Of a stretch of DNA of 31,556 bases, positions 10,646 to 19,609 are shown piece after piece. The position numbers and the translations under genes were made by a program. Within the stretch, counting starts at the first letter, position 1; each line of letters opens with the position of its first letter. The stretch is taken from contig CAYYWV010000016.1 of NCBI GenBank assembly GCA_964475385.1, positions 1 through 31,556 of the forward strand, read 5' to 3'. The DNA is from CAYYWV01 sp964475385 (GTDB lineage Bacteria; Pseudomonadota; Alphaproteobacteria; JAAXGF01). The notes beneath the pieces were generated by a model. That model was given only the letters and a program-made list of their open reading frames with translations. It ran no database searches and had not been told where the DNA came from.

Positions 10646-11542
10646 ATGCCCAGCCTCAAGTCGCTTCGCATCCGGATCAACAGCGTCAAGTCGACGCAGA
10701 AGATCACCAAGGCGATGAAGATGGTCGCGGCGTCCAAGCTGCGCCGCGCCCAGGAGCGCGCCGAGAGCGCGCGCCCTTACGCCGACCGCATGGATCGGAT
10801 GCTGCGCGCCATCGCCGAGAGCGTGGCCGGAACCGAGACCGCGCCGCGCCTGCTCGTCGGCGACGGCGAGGAGCGCCGCCATCTGATCGTGGTCGCGACC
10901 TCGGACCGGGGGCTGTGCGGCGGCTTCAACAGCACGATTGTGCGCGTCGCCAAGACCCGCATCGGCGAGCTCCTCGCCGCCGGCCGCGAGGTCAAGATCC
11001 TGTGCATCGGCCGCAAGGGCCGCGATCAGCTCAAGCGCGAGCACGGGGATCGCATCATCGACACCTTCGAGGACATGGACAAGGGCGGGGTCGGCTTCGA
11101 CAAGGCGATGATGGTCGCCGAACGGCTGCTCGCGCTCTACGACGACGGCGCGTTCGACATCTGCACCATCTTCTTCAACCGCTTCAAGTCGGTCATCGCC
11201 CAGGAGGCGACGGTCCAGCAGCTCATTCCCTTCGCGGTCGCCGGCGAGGAGAAGGAGAAGACGGAACCGGCGCCTGCGCGCGCGCGCGCGATCTACGAGT
11301 ACGAACCCGACGAGGCCGAGATCCTGGCCGAGCTTTTGCCCCGCAACCTCGCGGTCCAGATCTACCGGGCGCTGCTCGAAAGCTCGGCCGGCGAGCAGGC
11401 CGCGCGCATGACCGCCATGGACAACGCGACCCGCAACGCCGGCGAGATGATCGACCGGCTCACGCTCTACTACAACCGCACGCGCCAAGCGGCGATCACC
11501 AAGGAGCTGATCGAAATCGTCACCGGCGCCGAAGCGCTGTGA
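10646..11542 (+). CDS. atpG: F1 ATP synthase gamma subunit
   Basis: Central rotor shaft that couples proton-driven rotation to catalysis. The 298 residues are normal for the family. The N-terminal helix contains SLKSLRIRINSVKSTQKITKAMKMVAASKLRRAQ and the C-terminal helix contains AMDNATRNAGEMIDRLTLYYNRTRQAAITKELIEI; both are the conserved coiled-coil parts. The central Rossmann-like part includes SDRGLCGGFN. A 32-base gap follows atpA, with only a weak GGGG ribosome-binding site before the ATG at 10646. Confidence 0.97.
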   Translation: MPSLKSLRIRINSVKSTQKITKAMKMVAASKLRRAQERAESARPYADRMDRMLRAIAESVAGTETAPRLLVGDGEERRHLIVVATSDRGLCGGFNSTIVRVAKTRIGELLAAGREVKILCIGRKGRDQLKREHGDRIIDTFEDMDKGGVGFDKAMMVAERLLALYDDGAFDICTIFFNRFKSVIAQEATVQQLIPFAVAGEEKEKTEPAPARARAIYEYEPDEAEILAELLPRNLAVQIYRALLESSAGEQAARMTAMDNATRNAGEMIDRLTLYYNRTRQAAITKELIEIVTGAEAL

Positions 11543-11585
11543 CGCCCGCGCAAGACGTCAACACTTTGCCCACGGGAGCGACCAG

Positions 11586-13007
<1,422 letters not shown>

Positions 13008-13018
13008 GGAGCGCCGTC

Positions 13019-13423
13019 ATGGCCGATGCAAAGGTCGCCTTCGAGCTCGCCTCGCCCGAGGCGCTCGTGGTTGCGGTCGACGCCGACATGGTGGTCGTGC
13101 CCGGAAGCGAGGGCGATTTCGGCGTGCTGCCGGGGCACGCGCCCTTCATCTCGACCGTCCGGCCCGGCGTGATCGCCGTCTACCAGGGCGGCAGCGTCGA
13201 TCAGCGCCTGTTCGTCTCGGGCGGCTTCGCCGAGGTCAACGGCGAGGGCTGCACGGTGCTCTCCGACGAGGCTTGTCCGGTCGAGTCCCTCGACCGCGCC
13301 CGGGCCGAAGCCCGGCTCAAGGCGGCCCAGGACGATCTCGCCGACGCCGACACCGACGAGGAGCGCCGCCGCGCCGAGGCCGAGATCGCGATCGCGGAGG
13401 CGATGCTGGCCGCCATCGGCTGA
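13019..13423 (+). CDS. atpC: F1 ATP synthase epsilon subunit
   Basis: Rotor-foot subunit that joins gamma to the c-ring and can inhibit ATP hydrolysis. The 134 residues match the family. The N-terminal beta-sandwich contains GSEGDFGVLPGHAPFISTVRPGVI, a strong epsilon signature, followed by GGFAEVNGEGCTVLSDEA. The C-terminal part is the two-helix hairpin rich in Ala, Arg and Glu. It is last in atpHAGDC. A possible terminator hairpin begins 15 bases after the stop. Confidence 0.96.
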   Translation: MADAKVAFELASPEALVVAVDADMVVVPGSEGDFGVLPGHAPFISTVRPGVIAVYQGGSVDQRLFVSGGFAEVNGEGCTVLSDEACPVESLDRARAEARLKAAQDDLADADTDEERRRAEAEIAIAEAMLAAIG

Positions 13424-13438
13424 GCTTCGGGACTTGCC

Positions 13439-13462
13439 GCGCGCCGCGCCGCGCGCGCTTTT
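13439..13462 (+). terminator. Possible terminator after the atp operon
   Basis: Six-base arms GCGCGC (13439-13444 and 13453-13458) with an 8-base loop are followed directly by TTTT. The T-run is short, so this is a moderate call. It lies where the F1 operon should end. Confidence 0.4.
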
Positions 13463-13474
13463 CGCTTTATCGGG

Positions 13475-13504
13475 TTGATTTTCCCGCGCTCTCGCCCTTA
13501 TTCC
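13475..13504 (+). promoter_or_regulatory. Possible promoter of the ferritin-like gene
   Basis: TTGATT (13475-13480) and TATTCC (13499-13504) are 18 bases apart, just after the possible atp terminator and about 30 bases before the gene. The -10 match is only partial. Confidence 0.3.
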
Positions 13505-13535
13505 TGAATGAGGCAGGCAAACAGGGAGCGCGCGC

Positions 13536-14354
13536 GTGGGACATTGGACGCTCGACGATATCCCGTGGGACCGGTTCGAGGCGGACAAGGTCGATCCTGA
13601 GATCGTCAAGGTCATCAAGGCGGCCGCCATGGTCGAGTACAACTCGGCCGAGTACGCGACTTACCTCTGCAACGTGTTCTCGGACGACCCCGACTTCTGC
13701 GCCCTCGCTCGCGATTGGGCCGAGGAGGAAATCCAGCACGGGCTTGCGCTGCGCCGCTGGGCCGAGCGCGCCGATCCCGGCTTCGACTTCGACGCCGCCT
13801 TCAAGAAGTTCACCGAGGGCTATCAGCAGGTGCCGCTGGACGCGCATGAATCGGTGCGCGGCTCGCGCACGGGCGAGCTGATCGCCCGCTGCGTGGTCGA
13901 GGTCGGCACCTCGTCGTACTACAGCGCGCTGCGCGATTCGGTCCGCGAGCCGGTGCTCAAGCTCATCTGCCACCGCATCGCGGGCGACGAGTTTCGCCAC
14001 TACAAGCTGTTCCTCACCCATATGCGGCGTTATCAGAAGACCGAGGGCCTGCCGCTCCTCGCGCGCCTCAGGGTCGCCTTCGGTCGGCTCGCCGAGAGCG
14101 AGGACGACGAGCTCGCCTTCGCTTACTACTGCGGCTCAGGCGCGGCGCGCGCCTATGACCGCAAGACCTTCGTGCGCGAGTACGAGCGCCGGGCGCTGCC
14201 GCTCTACCGCTTCGGCCACGTCCAACGCGCGCTCGGCATGGTGCTCAAAGCGGTGGGGCTCAGCCCGCAAGGGCGCTTCGGGCGGCTTCTGGTCCGCGCC
14301 GGGTGGTGGCTGATGCGCCGCCGGGTGCGCCGGCTCGAAGCCGCGCCGGCCTGA
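13536..14354 (+). CDS. Ferritin-like di-iron protein
   Basis: A 272-residue soluble protein of the ferritin-like superfamily. The full di-iron ligand pattern can be read: Glu34 in MVEYNSAEY, Glu65 and His68 in EEIQHG, Glu122 in VVEVGTSSYY, and Glu152 and His155 in DEFRHY. The acyl-ACP-desaturase-like and rubrerythrin-like branches share this E-ExxH-E-ExxH layout, so an oxidase, desaturase or iron/peroxide role is possible. I cannot choose between them. The last roughly 50 residues are basic and hydrophobic (LLVRAGWWLMRRRVRRLE) and may contact the membrane. The start is GTG at 13536 with an AGGGAG ribosome-binding site. It is probably a separate unit from the atp operon. Confidence 0.75.
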   Translation: MGHWTLDDIPWDRFEADKVDPEIVKVIKAAAMVEYNSAEYATYLCNVFSDDPDFCALARDWAEEEIQHGLALRRWAERADPGFDFDAAFKKFTEGYQQVPLDAHESVRGSRTGELIARCVVEVGTSSYYSALRDSVREPVLKLICHRIAGDEFRHYKLFLTHMRRYQKTEGLPLLARLRVAFGRLAESEDDELAFAYYCGSGAARAYDRKTFVREYERRALPLYRFGHVQRALGMVLKAVGLSPQGRFGRLLVRAGWWLMRRRVRRLEAAPA

Positions 14355-14379
14355 GGCGCGCCCGCGCGTTCTCTCCCTT

Positions 14380-15051
14380 TCAGCGCCGATCCGAAGCGTC
14401 CGATCCCGCCCGATCGGAGTCTTGCGTCGCCTCCGTTCGCGCCGCAGATGCGGGACGGGCCACGAGCAAGCGCACGATGTCCTTGTAAAGAAACTCCTCG
14501 CGCGCCAGCTCGAGCCCAGCGCCGGCCATGTAACGCTCGGTATGGCGGGCGAAGCTTCCGCCGTAGACGGCCTTCTCCCAAGGCAGCCAAAGGGCCATCC
14601 AAAAGCGCCGGAACGGGCGCCTGGAGGCCGTGTAGTCGAGAATCCGGATCTCCCCGCCGGGCTTGCAGACGCGCGCGAGCTCGGCCAGCGCCGGGCCTTG
14701 CATCGCCTCGTCCAGGACGCCGAAGAGAAAAGCGCTGACGACGGCGTCGAAGGCGGCGTCGGGAAAGCCGGTTTGCAGAACGCTCGTGGCGACGAGCGCG
14801 ACCGGCCGGCCGAGCCGTTCGCTGCGGGCCCGGGCCTTCGCGAGCATGGCGGGGCTGATATCGAAGGCGACCACGCGCGCGCCCGGCGGGTAGAAGGCGA
14901 TGTTGCAACCGGTGCCGACGGCGGCCTCGAGGATGACGCCCTCGAGCCCCGCGAAAAGCCTGGGCCGCAATCTGCGTTTATAGGCCAGCTCGGCGAGGTC
15001 GATTCGGTCGTAAAACGGCGCTAGCCGATCGTATCGCCGCCGGTTGTCCAT
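14380..15051 (-). CDS. Class I SAM-dependent methyltransferase
   Basis: A 223-residue cytosolic methyltransferase of the Methyltransf_11/UbiE-like type. The N-terminus RRYDRLAPFYDRIDLAE resembles ubiquinone and phospholipid methyltransferases. Motif I is LEAAVGTGCN, in which the usual first glycine is alanine. ARVVAFDISPAMLAKAR is the acidic SAM-ribose motif and LARVCKPGGEIRILDY is motif III/post-III. A lipid or quinone substrate is plausible, but nothing here proves it. The ATG at 15051 has a GAGGAG ribosome-binding site. The last 25 residues are polar and low-complexity. It is divergent from the membrane-protein gene at 15144. Confidence 0.82.
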   Translation of the reverse strand: MDNRRRYDRLAPFYDRIDLAELAYKRRLRPRLFAGLEGVILEAAVGTGCNIAFYPPGARVVAFDISPAMLAKARARSERLGRPVALVATSVLQTGFPDAAFDAVVSAFLFGVLDEAMQGPALAELARVCKPGGEIRILDYTASRRPFRRFWMALWLPWEKAVYGGSFARHTERYMAGAGLELAREEFLYKDIVRLLVARPASAARTEATQDSDRAGSDASDRR

Positions 15052-15080
15052 CGCTTATCGCTCCTCGGGCGCGACTAGGG

Positions 15081-15094
15081 CTTCGTGAACGAAG
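15081..15094. promoter_or_regulatory. Palindrome in divergent intergenic region (possible operator)
   Basis: CTTCGT-GA-ACGAAG is a perfect inverted repeat with 6-base arms and a 2-base centre. It lies 30 bases upstream of the methyltransferase start and 50 bases upstream of the membrane-protein start. The position suits a dimeric regulator serving both genes. No candidate regulator is adjacent. Confidence 0.35.
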
Positions 15095-15143
15095 CGATTT
15101 GTCATATTCTATGACCGACTGCTCGGGAACGAGAGTCAGGGGG

Positions 15144-15776
15144 ATGGGCAAAGAGCGGAGCCGGGTTCCGCTTGCCGTCAAGGTGCCGTACACCTTGTTC
15201 CTCGGCGTCCTCGTGCCGACTTATTGGAAGGGTTACGGGGCGAGCAACTTTCTCTGGTTTTCCGATGTCGCGCTCGTGACCCTGCTGCTCGCCATGTGGC
15301 TGGAAAGCGCGCTCTTGGCGAGCATGACGGCCGTGGGCATTCTGTTGATTTCGGTCGGCTGGAACCTGGATTTTTTCACCGGTGCGGCCCTTCTGGGCAT
15401 GGTCGGCTACATGTTCGACCCGGCCTTGCCGCTGGAGCTGCGCGCCTTGTCGCTGTTTCATGTCCCGCTTCCGGCGCTGTCCTTGTGGATGGTCCACCGC
15501 CTGGGCTACGACCGCCGCGCCTTCGCGGCGCAGAGCGGGCTGATGGCGCTCGTCTTGCTCGCCACCTATCTCTTCAGCGACCCGGCGCGCAACATCAACT
15601 GGGCCTTCGGGATCAACGGGCCGCAGGAGGCGCTGCCCCCGCTTGTCTACCTTCTCCTTCTCTCTCTCGGGGTGACGGTCTTTCTCTGCCTTCCGGCCCA
15701 CCTATTGCTCCAGCTCGTCTTCGACCGCGAGGCGCAGGCGAGCTGGATGCAGCGCTGGCGTCGGCAAGAGCACTGA
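15144..15776 (+). CDS. Conserved polytopic membrane protein of unknown function
   Basis: A 210-residue inner-membrane protein with about five or six hydrophobic helices. The first part (KVPYTLFLGVLVPTYWKGYG, then NFLWFSDVALVTLLLAMWLES) resembles a family of uncharacterised bacterial membrane proteins with a conserved PxYWxxYGxxNFLWFSDxAL pattern. No catalytic or transport motif is evident. The start is uncertain: ATG at 15144 is chosen because the conserved part begins soon after it and GAGAG lies 8 bases upstream. ATG at 15111 would add 11 residues but has no ribosome-binding site. It ends in a basic cytoplasmic tail (WMQRWRRQEH). Confidence 0.7.
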   Translation: MGKERSRVPLAVKVPYTLFLGVLVPTYWKGYGASNFLWFSDVALVTLLLAMWLESALLASMTAVGILLISVGWNLDFFTGAALLGMVGYMFDPALPLELRALSLFHVPLPALSLWMVHRLGYDRRAFAAQSGLMALVLLATYLFSDPARNINWAFGINGPQEALPPLVYLLLLSLGVTVFLCLPAHLLLQLVFDREAQASWMQRWRRQEH

Positions 15777-15884
15777 CCTTTCGCTGGGATCGCGATTCAC
15801 ATCGTCCGGGTCGTGAATATCGCCCCTCAGATCCCCATATGTCCGATGTGGGTCCGTCCCCGAGTGGCGCGAGAGAGAAAGGCG

Positions 15885-16139
15885 ATGGTCGAACGCATCC
15901 GCCCCTTGATCGACCGCTATCCCGAGTATGATCAGGTTGTGCTGGACCTTTTAGAGCGCAATGGCCTGTTCGTCACGCTTTGCCAAGAGTACAGCGAGCT
16001 TAACGATCAGCTTACGCGGCTCGAGAAAGGCGATGGAAAATATCTTCATCTTCAGAGCGAGACGAAGGGCCTCAGGAATTGGCGCCAGGCCGTCGAAGAA
16101 GAGATCCTGACCCTGATCGAAGGCTGCTGCCCGGTCTGA
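15885..16139 (+). CDS. Small coiled-coil protein, YdcH/DUF465-like
   Basis: An 84-residue soluble protein. The pattern PEYDQVVLDLLERNGLFVTLCQEYSELNDQLTRLE, followed by a loop and a second charged helix (KGLRNWRQAVEEEILTLIEG), looks like the YdcH (DUF465) helical hairpin, whose function is unknown. The match is by pattern only. The frame opens at 15813, but ATG at 15885 is chosen because a purine-rich GAGAGAGAAAGG site precedes it and the conserved part begins there. It ends in CCPV. It lies about 108 bases after the membrane-protein gene in the same direction. Confidence 0.6.
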   Translation: MVERIRPLIDRYPEYDQVVLDLLERNGLFVTLCQEYSELNDQLTRLEKGDGKYLHLQSETKGLRNWRQAVEEEILTLIEGCCPV

Positions 16140-16368
16140 TGTCTGAGCGCGGCGGACGTTGCGGCGGGCCCGGAACGGCGCGCCAAAGCGTCGGGCTTCG
16201 TCGAGCAAAGCGCGGCCGGAGCTGGGCTCGACCCGGGATTCAGGGCTCGGGGGGCGCGTTCCCATCACCGCTTCCGGTCCAGAGTTTTCGCCACGCGCGT
16301 CCGATTCGCGAATCAGCGGCGTTTAGCGCGTTTCGCGTTTCGACCGCGCCGGCGGAAACGGGCTGCGC
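16140..16368. other. Intergenic region between convergent genes
   Basis: This 229-base stretch between the small YdcH-like gene and the carbonic anhydrase gene has no believable coding sequence. It contains one perfect 12-base palindrome, GATTCGCGAATC (16303-16314), and a short GTTT-rich patch near 16320-16350. No clear terminator with a T-run was seen for either gene. Confidence 0.5.
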
Positions 16369-17004
16369 TTATCCAAGGGCGATTTTCTCGAAAACGCCGG
16401 TTCTTCGATCGAGCCATCGCAACTCGGCGTCGGCGATCGAGAACCACGCCCCGTGAAGCGCCAAGCGGCCGCCGTCCACCGCCTCAGCGATGAAGGGAAA
16501 GGTCTTGAGATTGGACAACGAGGTTTTAATTGCGTCCCACTCCGACGCCTTGCGCAGGCTCTCGGATTCGATTCGACGCCCGCCGCGCGACTCGCTGCGC
16601 GGCCCAGCGGCCAGCCCCACCCACGGCTCGACGAAACGCCCCGCCGCCCGTTGGTCCGCCGCCCCGAGCGCAAGGGCGATGCCGCCGCACATGCCGTGCC
16701 CCAGGACGACGATGTTCTCCACCTCCAGAACCGTCACGGCGAATTCTATCGCCGCGGAGACGCCGAGGCATGAATCCGCTTGCTCGAAAGGCGGCGCCAA
16801 AGCGGCGATGTTGCGGAGAACGAACAGCTCGCCAGGCGCGGCCGAGAAAATAGTGGCGGGGTCGGCGCGGCTGTCGGCGCAACCGATCACCATCGTGCGA
16901 GGCTTCTGGACGCGGGCCAGCGCGCGATAGCGCTCCGCCCGGCGAGGGGAAATCGCCTCTCGAAAGCGTTGATAGCCCGCGATCAGATCGCGTGGAGCGT
17001 CCAT
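16369..17004 (-). CDS. Beta-class carbonic anhydrase
   Basis: Zinc enzyme that interconverts CO2 and bicarbonate in the cytoplasm. The zinc and active-site residues of beta-CAs are present: Cys42, Asp44 and Arg46 in GCADSRADP, and His103 and Cys106 in LGHGMCGG. The 211 residues fit the family. The frame opens further upstream into nhaA, but ATG at 17004 is chosen because of an AGGGAG site and because the conserved domain starts just after (DLIAGYQRFRE). It lies 19 bases downstream of the nhaA stop, in the same operon. Proton release by CO2 hydration next to a Na+/H+ antiporter suggests a joint role in pH and bicarbonate balance. Confidence 0.92.
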   Translation of the reverse strand: MDAPRDLIAGYQRFREAISPRRAERYRALARVQKPRTMVIGCADSRADPATIFSAAPGELFVLRNIAALAPPFEQADSCLGVSAAIEFAVTVLEVENIVVLGHGMCGGIALALGAADQRAAGRFVEPWVGLAAGPRSESRGGRRIESESLRKASEWDAIKTSLSNLKTFPFIAEAVDGGRLALHGAWFSIADAELRWLDRRTGVFEKIALG

Positions 17005-17023
17005 TGGCGGCTCCCTTGATTTC

Positions 17024-18256
17024 TCAATTGGGCTCGACGAGCGCAGACGCTTTCCCGACCGAACGGTCCGCGGGCAAAGCCGCGCGCAAGACAAATGCGC
17101 CGGCGACCGCAGACAATAGCGATCCCGCCAAGACGCCGATTCGAACCGCGGCGGCCTGTTCGGGATCGGAAAACGCCAGCGTTCCGATGAACAGGCTCAT
17201 CGTGAAGCCGATCCCGGCAAGGATCGCCACGCCGTAGATCTGCCGCCAAGTGACGCCGTCCGGGAGGCGCGCAATGCCCAGTTTAACCCCGGCCCATACG
17301 AACCCCATGATCCCGAGTTGTTTTCCGACGAACAGCCCGGCGGCGATCCCAAGCGGGATGCCCGCGAACAGGCTCGAGGGCGCAAGCCCCTGCAACGACA
17401 CCCCAGCGTTGGCGAAGGCGAAAACAGGCAGGATTCCAAAGCCGACCCACGGCGCCAAGTCGTGCTCGACCTCTTTCAGGGGAGACCACTCGCCTTTGTC
17501 GCCGCCGCGGAGGGGAATGAACAACGCGACGATCACGCCGGCCAGGGTCGCATGGACCCCGGACTTGAGCACGGAAACCCATACGAGCAGGCCGATCGCA
17601 AGGTAAGGCGCAATACGGGTCACCTTTCGCGCATTGAGGCCGGCGAGGCCGAGGATCCCGACGGCGGCGACGGCGAGGGCGGGGGCCGACAGCTCCGAGG
17701 TGTAGAACACCGCGATGATCGCGATGGCCCCGAGGTCGTCGATAATCGCCAAAGCCAGCAAAAAGACCTTCAGGGCCGCCGGCACGCGCGGCCCTAACAA
17801 GGCCAGGACGCCGAGCGCGAAGGCGATGTCGGTCGCGGCGGGGATCGCCCAGCCGTTTACGGCCGTGGGATCGTTGGCGTTGAGGACGAGGTAGATCGCG
17901 GCGGGCGCGACCATGCCGCCGATGGCGGCGATGACCGGCAGGCCGGCTTGGCGAAGGTTCGACAAACGCCCCTCCGCCACCTCGCGCTTGATCTCCAGGC
18001 CGATCAGAAAGAAGAAGACCGCCATCAGACCGTCGTTGATCCAGAGCAGCAGCGGCTTGTTCAACACGAACGCCCCGACCTGGATCGCGACGGGTGTTTG
18101 AAGAAGGCTGTCGTAAAGCCACGACAGAGCAGAGTTGTCCAGCAGCAGCGCGAGGGCCGCGGCCGCCATCAGCAGAAGCCCGCCCGCCGCCTGATGGCGG
18201 AAGAACGCCCGGACGTGGCGCTTCAGGCCGCATGACCGTTTCAGTAGGGCGAGCAA
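17024..18256 (-). CDS. nhaA: Na+/H+ antiporter NhaA
   Basis: Inner-membrane electrogenic Na+/H+ antiporter for sodium and alkaline-pH tolerance. The 410 residues carry the NhaA hallmarks: Asp143 in IPAATDIAFALG (E. coli Asp133), Asp173-Asp174 in LAIIDDLGAIAI (Asp163/Asp164, the cation and proton site), FFFLIGLEIKRE and GIGFTMSLFIGTLAF. The start is TTG at 18256 with a GGAG site 7 bases before it. The N-terminal cytoplasmic helix contains FRHQAAGGLLL. It lies 64 bases after the stress-protein gene and 19 bases before the carbonic anhydrase gene, all on the minus strand. Confidence 0.95.
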   Translation of the reverse strand: MLALLKRSCGLKRHVRAFFRHQAAGGLLLMAAAALALLLDNSALSWLYDSLLQTPVAIQVGAFVLNKPLLLWINDGLMAVFFFLIGLEIKREVAEGRLSNLRQAGLPVIAAIGGMVAPAAIYLVLNANDPTAVNGWAIPAATDIAFALGVLALLGPRVPAALKVFLLALAIIDDLGAIAIIAVFYTSELSAPALAVAAVGILGLAGLNARKVTRIAPYLAIGLLVWVSVLKSGVHATLAGVIVALFIPLRGGDKGEWSPLKEVEHDLAPWVGFGILPVFAFANAGVSLQGLAPSSLFAGIPLGIAAGLFVGKQLGIMGFVWAGVKLGIARLPDGVTWRQIYGVAILAGIGFTMSLFIGTLAFSDPEQAAAVRIGVLAGSLLSAVAGAFVLRAALPADRSVGKASALVEPN

Positions 18257-18320
18257 ACGCGGATCTCCGGCGGTCTGGCTGGGGGCGTCGGCGCGCTCGG
18301 CGGATGTCGAGCGGGCCCGG

Positions 18321-19283
18321 CTATCGCACGAGACGGGTCGAACGACCGGCCTCCCTTAGTCGCGTTCCATCCATCGTCGAGTCCAAGACGACCGGGGTCA
18401 CGAAGCCCTTCGGCTTGACGGTGAACACGCCGCAATCGACGACGCTTAGAATCGATTCCGCCGCGTTGCCGATGATCAGACCGGCGATTCCCGTGCGGCT
18501 CACGGTGCCCATGACGATCAGGTCGATGTTATGCGTTTCGACGAGTTCGAGGATGGCCTGCTGCGGCGTCGCGCGGGGGATATGGATGCGGTGCTCGATC
18601 GCGGCCAGCGAATAGCCCGCAAGCAGCCGGTCGACGCGATCGCGGTGAAGGGCTTCGTGCTTCGCCAATATCGAGCGGAGAACGCTGTCGTGAACCTCAG
18701 ACCTGACGGTGTCGCGGTCTTTCCCTTCGACCTCCCAAGCATGGACGATATGAAGCTTCGCCCCGTTTGTCGCGGCCAGAGAGGTCGCCAAGTCCAGAAT
18801 CTTTTCGTCCAGCTCGTTGCCCGTTCCTTCATTCGTTTTCGGGTCGATGCAGGCGAGGATGTTGGCGTAACGATGAGGCCGGTTCGGCCTGATGATCCAG
18901 ACCGGGCACGGGCACTTGCGCATGAGATGGGTCGCGGTGCTGCCGAAATAGAATCGACGCAAGGTGGTTCCGTCGTCCGCGCTCGCAACGACCAGATCGT
19001 GCTTCGCCCATAGAACCTGCTCGATGATCTTCAAAAATGCGGGGCCGACGAAAACCTCGACGGCGATCGCTCCGACCCCTTCCGCTTCGATCGACGGCAC
19101 GAGCCGCGCGAGTCTTTTCCGACGCTCCGCAAGGGATGCGCTGGTGGCGTATTTCTCCGGCAGCACGTCGATCAGCGTCAATCGCGCGCCGTTCGCCCGC
19201 GCCAGGGCGACAGCCTGGCTCAGCACGTCGTCGGCCCCGACCTGGTCTCCGTACACCGCCAGGATGTTCTTGAACCTGTGCAT
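18321..19283 (-). CDS. Tandem universal stress protein (UspE-like)
   Basis: A 320-residue cytoplasmic protein with two Usp domains (about 1-150 and 155-305). Domain 1 starts MHRFKNILAVYGDQVGADD and ends with FYFGSTATHLMRKCPCPVWIIRP. Domain 2 starts RYANILACIDPKTNEG and ends with MGTVSRTGIAGLIIGNAAESIL. In domain 2 the canonical ATP motif GxxGx9G(S/T) has Ser in place of the second Gly and Asn at the end, as in UspE-like domains, so ATP binding there is uncertain. The ATG at 19283 has an AAGGAG site. It is probably the first gene of a usp-nhaA-carbonic anhydrase unit, divergent from the OxyR-like regulator. Confidence 0.9.
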   Translation of the reverse strand: MHRFKNILAVYGDQVGADDVLSQAVALARANGARLTLIDVLPEKYATSASLAERRKRLARLVPSIEAEGVGAIAVEVFVGPAFLKIIEQVLWAKHDLVVASADDGTTLRRFYFGSTATHLMRKCPCPVWIIRPNRPHRYANILACIDPKTNEGTGNELDEKILDLATSLAATNGAKLHIVHAWEVEGKDRDTVRSEVHDSVLRSILAKHEALHRDRVDRLLAGYSLAAIEHRIHIPRATPQQAILELVETHNIDLIVMGTVSRTGIAGLIIGNAAESILSVVDCGVFTVKPKGFVTPVVLDSTMDGTRLREAGRSTRLVR

Positions 19284-19609
19284 GGAGATCGCTCCTTCTT
19301 CTTGCCGCGCAGCGCGTGAGGAGAGCCGGGGATTCAGCCTCTGGCCGATACGGCGCGCCCCGGCCGACCGGCGCGGCGGCGCCGCCCTTTCGATCGACGC
19401 TTTCACACGGCTCTTCGCTTCGCACGCGCATTCGCGGTCGATGTCCGGCCTTTATGGGTGGTCTTGAGATGGCGACCCGAGACGGCCGGGACCAATCGTT
19501 TTAGGAGTCGTTTTTGATAGAAATTTCCGATCGATTTGATGTTCTTGATTACATTTCCCATATAGTCTGTCACAACGGCCATACGCTTCCATCGCGGAAA
19601 GAGCAGCCC
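19284..19609. promoter_or_regulatory. Divergent regulatory region between usp and the LysR gene
   Basis: This 326-base gap has no credible gene. Its right end (19510-19575) is clearly AT-rich against the surrounding DNA. It contains the palindromes GAAATTTC (19520-19527) and CGATCG (19528-19533), then TTGATG (19536-19541) and TATAGT (19561-19566). The last two may be a promoter for the regulator with a 19-base spacer, or a 17-base spacer if CATATA is the -10 box. LysR regulators often bind such divergent regions to control both genes. Confidence 0.45.

Noticed and set aside
19511..19570. FNR/FixK box (TTGAT-N4-ATCAA) near the OxyR-like gene
   Set aside because: TTGAT occurs several times here, but no copy has the matching ATCAA half at the right spacing.
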